Shown: positions 25,224-33,496 of the stretch, piece by piece
How positions within the stretch are numbered: position 1 is the stretch's first letter
How the letters are laid out: every line of letters starts with the position of its first letter
NCBI RefSeq assembly: GCF_017352135.1
Contig: NZ_CP071454.1
Coordinates: forward strand, 558,001-622,000
Source: Rhizobium lentis
Lineage (GTDB): Bacteria; Pseudomonadota; Alphaproteobacteria; Rhizobiales; Rhizobiaceae
DNA length: 64,000 nt
Direction of reading: 5' to 3'
Program-made: the position numbers and the translations under genes
The notes under the pieces: generated by a model
What the model was told of the DNA's origin: nothing
The model's database searches: none
What the model saw: the letters and a program-made list of their open reading frames with translations, nothing else

Positions 25224-25706
25224 GTGTCTCTTCGCTTCGAACAGCCCGTCATTGACAAGGTAGAACAGTCCCGCGCCCATATCGGCATCACCGATGCGGA
25301 AATCGTCCAGATGGTTGCTGCCTATCGTCTTTTCGGCTTCTGGCGCATCGACATCGAAACCGGACATTTCTTTGCAAGCCAGGATGTCCACACGATCTTC
25401 GATCTTCCCTATAGCGACGGACCGGTCAATCTGACCGAACTGATGTCGCGCATTCACGAGGAAGACCGCGGTCTGATCGCCCAGACCTTCGAGGAGGCAA
25501 GCCTTCAGGGCGTCGGCTTCCATTTCGTCTATCGCGTCGACAACCGGCTTGGCGGCTATAAACTGGTGCGCAGCATCGGCCGCTTCCGTGACGATGCGAG
25601 CGGCAGCGGCATCGTCGGCGTCACCTACGAATTCGTAGAGAAACTGCGCGTCGTTGGCTTCGAGGATCATACAGCGCGCCGCCAGCCTCTGACGCGCAAC
25701 GCTTAA
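25224..25706 (+). CDS. PAS-fold sensory protein without output domain
   Basis: 160 residues. A PAS_3-type fold covers about residues 40-145: FGFWRIDIETGHFFASQDVHTIFDLP, the MSRIHEEDR segment, and GIVGVTYEFVEKL. No kinase, cyclase, phosphodiesterase or DNA-binding domain is attached, so it probably works through a partner. The GTG start has GGGGGA a few bases upstream. Its position 48 bases after the LuxR gene on the same strand suggests the two are cotranscribed. The stop overlaps the convergent DUF2333 gene by four bases. Confidence 0.75.
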   Translation: MSLRFEQPVIDKVEQSRAHIGITDAEIVQMVAAYRLFGFWRIDIETGHFFASQDVHTIFDLPYSDGPVNLTELMSRIHEEDRGLIAQTFEEASLQGVGFHFVYRVDNRLGGYKLVRSIGRFRDDASGSGIVGVTYEFVEKLRVVGFEDHTARRQPLTRNA

Positions 25707-26827
25707 CGATCGAGAATGGACCGGATCTCGACGAGGTTCGAGCGCACCCGCAGAATATAGAAGCCCATGGTGGCGAGGTGGCTTGGCATGATCCAGCCGT
25801 CCTCGCGCCCGTTCGAGATGATCGCCGGCTGGATGCGCAGTGCCGCCTGGAACTGCCGCGTCGTGCCGCCCCAGATCGCGCCGAGATTGCGTTCCTGAAC
25901 CACCTGCGAGAAATCGGCCTGCGCGGCGCTCAGAATTGCGTGGTAGGCGTAGAGCTGGCCGTAGGCGAACCAGAATCGATCGTCGGCACGCGTATCGAAC
26001 CAGCCGCGATTATGGTGCTCCGAGCGTTCTGCGAGCATGTCGGAGGTGCTGCCGAGATCATTGGCGATACGGTCGATGAACTGCATCAGATTGTCGGCGC
26101 GGCCGTCGAAAATGGCATTGCAGGCAGCGAGATCGGTGTTGAATTTGCGCAGGTCTCCGATCGCCGTGCGATAGAAGGAAGGCGTCGGCGTCTTCGGACC
26201 GAAGGGATTGAGCCCGAAATACCAGCTGTGTTCGTCGAACTGCAGATTGCCGCGCGCGCGCTGCAAATCGTTATTGATACCCGAGGTGCCGCGCACGCGC
26301 CCGAGCGTATCGACAAGCTCCGCCGAAGTACGACGAACCGCCTGATTGATGCCGCGCTGGAACGAAGCCTTGTTGTCGAGGAAGGGCGTGTGATCCCAGT
26401 CGATACCGAAGAAGCCCGCCTTGTAGAGCAGCATGGAGGATATCCATGCGTTCTGGTTGACATTGAAATCGGTCAGGTCGGCCGTGACGTCGACGATAGC
26501 CGAGCGCTGGCAGGTTTTGGCGGTCGCAGCACCCTCGGCGGCCGGCAGTTGCTGCCCGGCGGGGACCTTGCGTTCGGAAAGCCGGTATTGCTCGACGAAG
26601 GCGGTGTTGAAGTTCGACCAGACCTGCGTCTGCCAGAAGAAATAGCCGTAAAGCACGACGAAGAGCGCGACGAATGCGATGATAGGCAGCCGGATCATCC
26701 AGCTCCGGCGCTGGTACCAGCCATGCGCGGCAAGAAAGGGCCAGAACGCCCAGGCGGAAAACAGGCGGACCTGGCGGCCGATCGTCTGGCCGATCAGCCT
26801 GAAAAAACCGGCTATCCGGTCAAGCAT
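25703..26827 (-). CDS. DUF2333 family membrane-anchored protein
   Basis: 374 residues. One membrane helix near residues 46-66 (LPIIAFVALFVVLYGYFFW) separates a short basic cytoplasmic N-terminus from a large periplasmic, mostly helical domain (e.g. QNAWISSMLLYKAGFFGIDWDHTPFLDN; SWYFGLNPFGP). This is the DUF2333 layout and length. The biochemical function is not established. A repeat element fills the region just upstream of its start. Confidence 0.85.
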   Translation of the reverse strand: MLDRIAGFFRLIGQTIGRQVRLFSAWAFWPFLAAHGWYQRRSWMIRLPIIAFVALFVVLYGYFFWQTQVWSNFNTAFVEQYRLSERKVPAGQQLPAAEGAATAKTCQRSAIVDVTADLTDFNVNQNAWISSMLLYKAGFFGIDWDHTPFLDNKASFQRGINQAVRRTSAELVDTLGRVRGTSGINNDLQRARGNLQFDEHSWYFGLNPFGPKTPTPSFYRTAIGDLRKFNTDLAACNAIFDGRADNLMQFIDRIANDLGSTSDMLAERSEHHNRGWFDTRADDRFWFAYGQLYAYHAILSAAQADFSQVVQERNLGAIWGGTTRQFQAALRIQPAIISNGREDGWIMPSHLATMGFYILRVRSNLVEIRSILDR

Positions 26828-26851
26828 CGTCGTCTCCTGTCAGGCGAGGCG

Positions 26852-26955
26852 GACACTGCAGCGCCGCGCGTTTTTAAGACGCGCTAAGGACGCTGCAGCA
26901 CTTTGAGTTGCTGCATAATTCCTTAAATCGATTCCGATCTGAGGAATTATGCAGG
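26852..26955. repeat. Rhizobial intergenic palindromic repeat
   Basis: A compound element: first CTGCAGCG and CGCTGCAG arms around a GC-rich core with GCGCG/CGCGC, then a 13-bp perfect inverted repeat CTGCATAATTCCT (26911-26923) and AGGAATTATGCAG (26942-26954). It occupies the gap between the DUF2333 and unknown helical genes. The sequence has the look of a dispersed rhizobial repeat, but I cannot count genomic copies from this window. Confidence 0.65.
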
Positions 26956-27063
26956 AGGACATCGCCGCCCCGTTGCATCCACATATGCGCTCGGTAGGCC
27001 GAGCACAACACGCGCCTCTCGATTTTTGCGAATGAAAGCAGCGCGAACGGCGTGCCTTGCGGA

Positions 27064-28137
27064 TCAGGAGCGCAGGAACGGCAGGTTGAAGCGGAAGGGC
27101 CTGCGGGCCGGGTCGATCAGCGGCGCTCCCGATATTTCCGGCGGCGGTTCGGCATAGGCCTTAAACTTTCCGGCGGCTTCGAGATCAGCGCGGCCCTTGC
27201 GCCGCTCCAGATCCTGGGCGACCAGCATACCCTTCTCGAACAGCCTGATTGGCGCCGCGATGTCCGGAAAAAATTCGGGCTTGATCCTGACCTTCATGCC
27301 CGGCCGGTCGGTATCGACCTGCGCCTGATAGATGATCAGCCGCTCCTCGACATCGATCATCAGCTTGCGCAGCAGCACGTTGCAGGCGGCGATCCGGCCA
27401 TTCAGTGAATCGACGAAGGCCTGGAACAGGCCGATGAAGCGCTCGCGCCGCTGGCTTTCGTCCCGCATCTCGTGCTCCTCGCCGGAAATGCGCTCTGCCT
27501 CCGCCTTCAGCGCCCGCCGCTCAGCCTCCATCTGCTCCCAATGCGCCCTGTTGCCGTAGACGCCGATCCGGCCCTCGGTTGTCAGCGCCTTGGCGTTGAG
27601 TTCCTTCATTTTCAGGCGGGCGATATCGATGGAATCGACCAGCCGGCGCCGCTGCTCGACGATGTCGACGAGGCCGCGTTCGGCTTCCTTATGGCGTTCG
27701 ATGATCGAAGTGCGCTGGCTGGCGATCAGCCTGGCGAGTGCATCCGATTTCGCCAGGAGGTCGAGCAGCCGCTCGATGACGGGCGCCTCGCGCACGCGTT
27801 CGGTATACATGCGCCACATCCGCTGGCGCGACGTCCAGCCGGCCATCTTCTCGCGCAACGTCAATCCGCGAAAACTGTCGAGATCGGCCGAAACCTCGGC
27901 CGTCATCCGGTCGAGCGAAAAGACCAGCCCGGCAAGCAATGCATCCAATGCGGCATTATCGGCGATGTGGGTCTGGAAACGCCCATTCTGTTCGAGGAAG
28001 ACCTCGTCGGCCGACCGAGTCTCGTCACCGTCAAAGGCACGGATGCACGCCACACAATAGGCTGCCTCGGCCGCGATCTTCTCGGCGAGGTCGCCTGCGG
28101 CTTCACGCTGGCTGTCGAATGGCGGGGCTTTGCGCAC
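27064..28137 (-). CDS. Conserved helical protein of unknown function
   Basis: 357 residues, rich in Arg, Glu, Ala and Leu, predicted almost entirely helical. Coiled-coil character is strongest at about residues 135-245 (KEAERGLVDIVEQRRRLVDSID, ALKAEAERISGEEHEMRDESQRR). It has no signal peptide or membrane helix. The C-terminal part (RIKPEFFPDIAAPIRLFEKGML, ending in PFRFNLPFLRS) is conserved-looking. I do not recognise a family. The overall shape suggests a scaffold or filament-associated protein, but that is only inference. The thymidine kinase gene ends 71 bases upstream on the same strand. Confidence 0.65.
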   Translation of the reverse strand: MRKAPPFDSQREAAGDLAEKIAAEAAYCVACIRAFDGDETRSADEVFLEQNGRFQTHIADNAALDALLAGLVFSLDRMTAEVSADLDSFRGLTLREKMAGWTSRQRMWRMYTERVREAPVIERLLDLLAKSDALARLIASQRTSIIERHKEAERGLVDIVEQRRRLVDSIDIARLKMKELNAKALTTEGRIGVYGNRAHWEQMEAERRALKAEAERISGEEHEMRDESQRRERFIGLFQAFVDSLNGRIAACNVLLRKLMIDVEERLIIYQAQVDTDRPGMKVRIKPEFFPDIAAPIRLFEKGMLVAQDLERRKGRADLEAAGKFKAYAEPPPEISGAPLIDPARRPFRFNLPFLRS

Positions 28138-28208
28138 CTGATCTCTCCAGGGAATCTCCTGCCCAACCTAGCCGCTTGCAGCGCCGAAGAAAACAGGCGG
28201 CGTCGGCC

Positions 28209-28811
28209 TCAGACCGGCTCGGCGATCCAGGCGCCGTTCATTTCGTCGTCCCAATGCCGGCGGCAGAGCGAGACATATTTCTCGTTGCCGCCGACGTCGA
28301 TCTGCGCGCCTTCGTGCAACACCTTTCCCCCCGCATCGAGCCGCACCACCATCGTGGCCTTGCGCCCGCAATGGCAGATCGTGCGCACTTCGCGCATCTC
28401 GTCGGCGATCGCCAGCAGCTCCTGCGAGGCCGGAAACAGCTTGCCCTGAAAATCCGTTCTCAGCCCGTAGACCATGACCGGGATGCCGAGCCTGTCGACG
28501 ATGCGGGCAAGCTGCCAGACATGGAGAGGAGTCATGAAATGCGCCTCGTCCACGAAGACGCAGGAGATCGACGCCCCATCGGCGTTCAGCGCCGTGATCA
28601 GCCGGAACAGATCCTCGTCCGGCTCGAACGGAATGGCACTCGCCTCCAGTCCGATCCGCGAACCGATGACGCCGCGACCGGCGCGCTCGTCAAAGGCGGC
28701 GATCAGTTGCACGGTACGCATGCCGCGCTCCTGATAATTATAGGAGGCCTGCAGCAGCATCGTCGATTTGCCGGCATTCATCGTCGAGTAGTTGAAATAG
28801 AGCTTTGCCAT
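28209..28811 (-). CDS. tdk: Thymidine kinase
   Basis: Phosphorylates thymidine to dTMP in nucleotide salvage. 200 residues, type II (bacterial/cellular) TK. The P-loop is MNAGKST near residue 11, the Walker B-like VFVDEAHF carries the catalytic Glu at about residue 89, and the lasso region contains ICHCGRKATMVVR. Only part of the usual zinc-binding cysteine set is visible (CHC, then C in SLCRRHW). AGGAGA precedes the ATG at 28811; the longer upstream frame lacks a signal. Confidence 0.95.
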   Translation of the reverse strand: MAKLYFNYSTMNAGKSTMLLQASYNYQERGMRTVQLIAAFDERAGRGVIGSRIGLEASAIPFEPDEDLFRLITALNADGASISCVFVDEAHFMTPLHVWQLARIVDRLGIPVMVYGLRTDFQGKLFPASQELLAIADEMREVRTICHCGRKATMVVRLDAGGKVLHEGAQIDVGGNEKYVSLCRRHWDDEMNGAWIAEPV

Positions 28812-29025
28812 CCGAGTTCTCCTTGATCGGTTTATTGAAAGCTCCGACAGGCAAAGAAAAGCCCGTAACGGCAATAATCACAGGAATCGGCGCCAAAACC
28901 GGCCACTGCGAAAAATCTGCAGACGTCGCAATCGCACCCGTCGATACGACGCAAACACACTGAGGTCGCTTGTCAAACTGGGTTATTGGTGATTGGCTTG
29001 GGGAACTAAAGACTGGGAGTCTAAT

Positions 29026-29982
29026 ATGAAAACAATAAGCACATTCAAACTCGTCACCGCTACTGCCGTCGCTGCCCTCTCCGTCGCGACTGCTGCCTTC
29101 GCCGCCGATCCCGACAGCTGCTCCACCGTCCGCTTCTCGGACGTCGGCTGGACTGATATCACCGCCACCACCGCCACAGCATCCGTCGTCCTGAAGAGCA
29201 TCGGCTATGAGACCGACGTCAAGGTTCTCTCGGTGCCGGTCACCTACACTTCGCTAAAGAACAAGGATATCGACGTCTTCCTCGGCAACTGGATGCCGAC
29301 GCAGGAAAAGGATGTCCGCCCTTATATCGACGACAAATCGGTCGAATCCTTCGGCCCCAACCTCGTCGGCGCCAAGTACACGCTCGCAACCAACGCCAAG
29401 GGCGCGGAACTCGGCATCAAGGACTTCAAGGATATCGCCGCCCACAAGGACGAACTCGACGGAAAGATCTACGGTATCGAGCCCGGCAATGACGGCAACC
29501 GCCTCGTCATGGATCTGATCGAAAAGAACACCTTCGGCATGAAGGATATGGAAGTCGTCGAATCCTCGGAACAGGGCATGCTCGCGCAGGTCGCTCGCGC
29601 CGAGAAAGCAGGCAAGCCCGTCGTCTTCCTCGGCTGGGAACCCCATCCGATGAACACCAATTTCAAGCTGACCTACCTGACAGGCGGCGACGACGTCTTT
29701 GGTCCCGATTTCGGTGGCGCTAAGGTTTACACCAATGTCCGCGCCGGCTATCTCGGCGAATGCCCGAATGTCGGCGCGATGCTGAAAAACCTGACGTTCT
29801 CCCTCGACATGGAAAACCAGATCATGGGTAAGATCCTCAACGACGGCAAGGAGCCCGAGGCCGCGGCGACCGAATGGCTGAAGGCGAATCCTTCCGCCCT
29901 CGAGCCCTGGCTTGCGGGCGTCAAGACCCGCGACGGCAAGGGCGATGCGCTGGCCGCTGCCAAGACCAGCCTTGGCCTTTGA
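29026..29982 (+). CDS. choX: Choline/betaine ABC transporter substrate-binding protein
   Basis: Periplasmic binding protein of the choline importer. 318 residues with a 27-residue signal peptide (VATAAFAAD). The ligand-box residues known from S. meliloti ChoX are recognisable: Trp-Thr-Asp in VGWTDI, Trp in LGNWMP, Tyr in GAKYTLA and Trp in LGWEPHPM, which form the aromatic cage for the trimethylammonium group. GGGAG nine bases before the ATG sets the start. It is followed by an intracistronic hairpin, then choW and choV, the order known for choXWV. Confidence 0.94.
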   Translation: MKTISTFKLVTATAVAALSVATAAFAADPDSCSTVRFSDVGWTDITATTATASVVLKSIGYETDVKVLSVPVTYTSLKNKDIDVFLGNWMPTQEKDVRPYIDDKSVESFGPNLVGAKYTLATNAKGAELGIKDFKDIAAHKDELDGKIYGIEPGNDGNRLVMDLIEKNTFGMKDMEVVESSEQGMLAQVARAEKAGKPVVFLGWEPHPMNTNFKLTYLTGGDDVFGPDFGGAKVYTNVRAGYLGECPNVGAMLKNLTFSLDMENQIMGKILNDGKEPEAAATEWLKANPSALEPWLAGVKTRDGKGDALAAAKTSLGL

Positions 29983-29992
29983 TAATGTGAAC

Positions 29993-30020
29993 GGGGCGGC
30001 TCGCCGCCCCTTTTCATTTT
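29993..30020 (+). terminator. Intercistronic terminator-like hairpin after choX
   Basis: A 7-bp GC stem (GGGGCGG/CCGCCCC) with a CTCG loop followed by TTTTCATTTT. In a binding-protein operon such an element often lets some transcripts stop after the first gene, so more binding protein is made than permease. Confidence 0.75.
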
Positions 30021-30054
30021 GTCCATAGTTGATTTTTTCGGATAGGCGCGCCCC

Positions 30055-30900
30055 TTGAATTGGATCACCGACTTTAAGATTCCCATTGGCCCCGGGGCCA
30101 AGTCCTTCGTGGATTGGCTCACCTCGAACGGCGCCTGGTTCTTCGACCAGCTCGCCTCCCTGCTGTCGCACGTCATCGACGGCCTGCTCTTCGTGCTGCA
30201 GGAGCCTCCCCCGCTGATCGTCATCGCCGCCATCGCCGCCATCGCCTTCTGGCTACGCCGGTCGATCGCGGTCACCCTCTTTACCTGCCTTGGCCTGCTG
30301 CTCATCATGAATCAGGGCTACTGGAAGGAAACGACGGAGACGCTCGCTCTCGTGCTCGCCTCCACTTTCGTCAGTATGGTGATCGGCATTCCGCTCGGCA
30401 TTGCAGCGGCCCGCCGCGCCTGGGTCTATGCCGCGATGCGCCCGGCGCTCGATTTGATGCAAACCATTCCGACATTCGTCTATCTGATTCCGGCGCTGAT
30501 CCTCTTCGGCCTCGGCATGGTGCCGGGCCTGATCGCGACCGTCATTTTCGCCATCCCTGCCCCCATCCGGCTGACGCGCCTCGGCATCATTTCGACCCCG
30601 CCATCCCTCGTCGAAGCCGCGGTTGCCTTCGGCGCCAGGCCAATGCAGGTGCTGCGCAAGGTCGAGCTTCCCTTCGCCGCGCCGCAGATCATGGCGGGCC
30701 TCACCCAGACCATCATGCTGTCGCTGTCTATGGTGGTCATCGCTGCCCTCGTCGGCGCCGATGGTCTTGGCGTGCCTGTCGTGCGCGCACTGAATACCGT
30801 CAACGTCGCCAAAGGCTTCGAAGCCGGTCTCTGCATCGTCATCCTGGCGATCATTCTCGACCGCATGTTCCGCACGGCGGATGAAGGAGATGGCGCATGA
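30055..30900 (+). CDS. choW: Choline ABC transporter permease
   Basis: 281 residues with about six membrane helices and the binding-protein-dependent permease loop (EAAVAFGARPMQVLRKVELPFA), which contacts ChoV. It belongs to the ProW/OpuAB group. The start is TTG at 30055 (MNWITDFKIPIG); GGATAGG lies about seven bases upstream and no in-frame ATG is near. Its stop overlaps the choV ATG (ATGA), so the two are translationally coupled. Confidence 0.93.
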   Translation: MNWITDFKIPIGPGAKSFVDWLTSNGAWFFDQLASLLSHVIDGLLFVLQEPPPLIVIAAIAAIAFWLRRSIAVTLFTCLGLLLIMNQGYWKETTETLALVLASTFVSMVIGIPLGIAAARRAWVYAAMRPALDLMQTIPTFVYLIPALILFGLGMVPGLIATVIFAIPAPIRLTRLGIISTPPSLVEAAVAFGARPMQVLRKVELPFAAPQIMAGLTQTIMLSLSMVVIAALVGADGLGVPVVRALNTVNVAKGFEAGLCIVILAIILDRMFRTADEGDGA

Positions 30901-31949
30901 CCGCGGTTAGCTTCAAGAATGTCAGCATCATCTTCGGCGACCGGCCGGAAACCGCGCTTGCCATGGCCGACCAGGGCAAAACGCGTGACGAGATCGGCAC
31001 CGCGACCGGCCTGGTGCTCGGCGTCGCCAATGCCTCGCTGACGATCGAGGAAGGCGAGATCCTCGTGCTGATGGGCCTTTCCGGTTCCGGTAAGTCGACG
31101 CTGCTGCGCGCCGTCAATGGGCTCGCCCCCGTAGTGCGCGGCGACGTCTCGGTGTCGACATCCACTGGTCCCGTCAACCCCTATAGATGCAATGCCAAAG
31201 CCCTGCGCGACCTGCGCACCCACACCGTTTCCATGGTGTTCCAGCAGTTCGCGCTGCTGCCCTGGCGCACCGTCGCCGAGAATGTCGGCTTCGGCCTCGA
31301 GCTTGCCGGCATGCCGGAGGCCGAACGCAAGGTCCGCGTCGGCGAGCAGCTCGAGCTCGTCAACCTGACGAAATGGGCCGACCGCAAGGTCAACGAACTG
31401 TCAGGCGGCATGCAGCAGCGTGTCGGTCTTGCCCGCGCCTTTGCCACTGGCGCACCGATCCTGCTGATGGACGAGCCTTTCTCGGCGCTCGATCCTTTGA
31501 TCCGCACCCGGCTGCAGGACGAGCTCCTGGAGTTCCAGCGGCGGCTGAAGAAGACCATTCTCTTTGTCAGCCACGATCTCGACGAGGCCTTCCGCATCGG
31601 CAACCGCATCGCCATCATGGAGGGCGGCCGGATCATACAGTGTGGAACGCCGCACGACATCGTGAAGAATCCTGCCGACCAATATGTCGCCGACTTCGTG
31701 CAGAACCTCAATCCGATCAACATGCTGACTGCCGCCGACGTCATGCAGCCCGGCCTCGGCCAGACGGCCGCCGGCATGAGCGTCAGCGCCACGGCCCGCG
31801 CCGCGACCCCGCTCGTCGATGTCCTCGACGTCCTCGCCCGCCAGCCGGGCAGCATCGGCATCGTGGAAAACGGCGCGGTCATCGGCACCATCACCGCCCA
31901 GGATATCGTCGCCGGCCTCACCCGCCATCGCCGCAAGGAGGACGCTTGA
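30897..31949 (+). CDS. choV: Choline ABC transporter ATP-binding protein
   Basis: 350 residues. Walker A is GLSGSGKST at about residue 60, the ABC signature is LSGGMQQRV, Walker B is ILLMDEP and the H-loop is FVSHDLDEA. The C-terminal extension after about residue 265 (VDVLDVLARQPGSIGIVENGAVIGTITAQDIVAGL) resembles a single CBS-type repeat, as in other betaine/choline ATPases. It energises uptake through ChoW. It overlaps choW by four bases. Confidence 0.94.
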   Translation: MTAVSFKNVSIIFGDRPETALAMADQGKTRDEIGTATGLVLGVANASLTIEEGEILVLMGLSGSGKSTLLRAVNGLAPVVRGDVSVSTSTGPVNPYRCNAKALRDLRTHTVSMVFQQFALLPWRTVAENVGFGLELAGMPEAERKVRVGEQLELVNLTKWADRKVNELSGGMQQRVGLARAFATGAPILLMDEPFSALDPLIRTRLQDELLEFQRRLKKTILFVSHDLDEAFRIGNRIAIMEGGRIIQCGTPHDIVKNPADQYVADFVQNLNPINMLTAADVMQPGLGQTAAGMSVSATARAATPLVDVLDVLARQPGSIGIVENGAVIGTITAQDIVAGLTRHRRKEDA

Positions 31950-31980
31950 TGTTTTCAAGCCGCTTTGCGACAAGGCGGTC

Positions 31981-32730
31981 ATGAAAGATCAACCCTCGCC
32001 CTTACGCGAAACCGACGATGAGGCCCGCAGGCTCGCCCGCGTGCTGTTGCGCTCCGCACGGTACGCGGCGATTGCCGTTCTCGATCCGGACACCGGTTTT
32101 CCCTTCGCCAGCCGCGTCCTCCTCGCCACGGATATCGACGGCGCGCCCGTCATCCTTGTTTCGAAGCTTTCGGCTCACACCAAGGCGCTCACGAAAGATC
32201 CACGCGCCTCGCTGCTCACCGGTGAACCAGGCAAGGGCGATCCCCTCGCCTATGGCCGGCTGACGACCCAATGCATTGCGGAGCCGGTGGAGAGGGGGCA
32301 TCGGTTCCACGAGCGCATTCGCGCGCGTTTTCTTGATCGCCATCCCAAGGCAAAACTTTATATCGATTTTCCCGATTTCCTCTTCTTCCGCCTCAAACCG
32401 GAGCAGGCGAGCCTCAACGGCGGCTTCGGCCGCGCCTACCGTCTCGACGGAAGGGACCTCATCATCCAATCGTCCGCAAACGAGGCAATCGCCGCCAAAG
32501 CGGCCGAAACAGTGCGAGATTTAGTAGAGCGCCATCCCGATGTGGCGGATAGCCTTGCAGAGCGCTTAAACGCCCCGAAATCGGCTGCTTGGCGCATCTG
32601 CGGCATCGATCCGGCAGGTTTCGAGATCATTTCCGGTGACTTTTTGCTGCGATACGAATTCGAAACCCTCGCTGCGGATTCCGATCACATTTGTTCAAAC
32701 ATATCTAAAATAGCATACTCGATACCTTAA
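31981..32730 (+). CDS. HugZ-family protein (PNPOx-like split barrel plus DUF2470)
   Basis: 249 residues. The N-terminal split-barrel domain (about 15-150, e.g. SARYAAIAVLDPDTGFPFASRV) is of the pyridoxamine-phosphate-oxidase-like type, and the C-terminal part (about 165-249) resembles the DUF2470 helix bundle. This arrangement is that of HugZ/HutZ heme-utilisation proteins, which bind or degrade heme. AAGGCGG precedes the ATG. It begins 31 bases after choV and could be cotranscribed, although the link to choline uptake is not obvious. The heme receptor gene lies 13 kb away. Confidence 0.78.
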   Translation: MKDQPSPLRETDDEARRLARVLLRSARYAAIAVLDPDTGFPFASRVLLATDIDGAPVILVSKLSAHTKALTKDPRASLLTGEPGKGDPLAYGRLTTQCIAEPVERGHRFHERIRARFLDRHPKAKLYIDFPDFLFFRLKPEQASLNGGFGRAYRLDGRDLIIQSSANEAIAAKAAETVRDLVERHPDVADSLAERLNAPKSAAWRICGIDPAGFEIISGDFLLRYEFETLAADSDHICSNISKIAYSIP

Positions 32731-32838
32731 ATTTAGGTATATACAATCTTCGAGCCTAGTTGCTAATTTCGTCCGCCAGCTTCGGCAGGCGGCCTGTACA
32801 GACAGATGACGTACGTTTCGCATTAGGAAGATAACATT

Positions 32839-33156
32839 ATGGAAACCCCTGATTTGGCTGACCACACGAATGTGGCGGCAGCACTATTGTCAGCCATGGC
32901 CAACCCCAAAAGATTGCTGATCCTGTGCAGCCTGGTGAAGGGCGAAGTCGCCGTCGGCGTGCTTGCCGCACAAGTTGGCCTCAGCCAGTCGGCTCTTTCA
33001 CAGCACCTTTCGAAGCTGCGCGCACAGAAACTGGTCAAGACCCGCCGCGACGCGCAGACCATCTATTATTCGAGCACGTCCGAGCCGGTCATGAAGATCC
33101 TCGCGACGCTTGAAGACATCTATCTCGTTGCGAGCAGAAACAGATCTGCCGCCTGA
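32839..33156 (+). CDS. ArsR-family repressor, NolR-like
   Basis: 105 residues, winged helix. The core MANPKRLLILCSLVKGEVAVG, VGLSQSALSQHLSKLRAQ, TRRDAQTIYYSS is very close to NolR, the dimeric repressor of nodulation and other genes in Sinorhizobium and R. leguminosarum. The N-terminus is somewhat shorter than in S. meliloti NolR. The metal-binding cysteines of ArsR proper are absent. A site fitting the loose NolR consensus ((A/T)TTAG-N9-A(T/A)) lies at 32732-32747, consistent with autoregulation. Orthology to nolR rather than a paralogue is not proven here. Confidence 0.82.
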   Translation: METPDLADHTNVAAALLSAMANPKRLLILCSLVKGEVAVGVLAAQVGLSQSALSQHLSKLRAQKLVKTRRDAQTIYYSSTSEPVMKILATLEDIYLVASRNRSAA

Positions 33157-33177
33157 TGATAGCGCTGACATGAACGT

Positions 33178-33213
33178 CGGCCGGTGCCGCCCCGCACGGG
33201 ATTGCACCGGCCG
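33178..33213. other. GC-rich stem-loop in the 3' region of the NolR-like gene
   Basis: Ten-base perfect arms (CGGCCGGTGC/GCACCGGCCG) around a 16-base loop, without a uridine run. Together with the terminator 40 bases downstream it makes the 3' region strongly structured, which could be a stabilised 3' UTR or part of a small RNA. Confidence 0.5.
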
Positions 33214-33252
33214 CAAGCCGCGGCACTCGTATTTCAGCACCTGAACCTTAAC

Positions 33253-33295
33253 GACACGACCGGCAAATCGCGCGATTTGCCGGTCGTGTCTTTTT
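33253..33295 (+). terminator. Strong intrinsic terminator after the NolR-like gene
   Basis: An 18-bp perfect stem (33253-33270 with 33273-33290, arms beginning GACACGACCGG) directly followed by TTTTT. It is one of the longest perfect stems in the window. Confidence 0.9.
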
Positions 33296-33401
33296 GGGGA
33301 ATTCTTGATGACCTTCGTCGGGTGCCGCCCTGGTCCGACTGCCGGCTTCTGCTGGCGATGCAGCGTCGGATGCTGAATAGAAGCATGTGCGGCTTTTCTC
33401 G

Positions 33402-33429
33402 TTGACGCCTGGGGAAGCCCTGATAATTT
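33402..33429 (+). promoter_or_regulatory. Putative promoter of the omega-aminotransferase gene
   Basis: TTGACG (33402-33407), a 16-base spacer and TAATTT (33424-33429), leaving about 60 bases of leader before the ATG at 33497. Confidence 0.5.
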
Positions 33430-33496
33430 GACCGGGCAGTAAAAATTCGGGGCGACAAGCCCCCGGGAACGGGCCATCAACGGCCAGGAGAACAGC

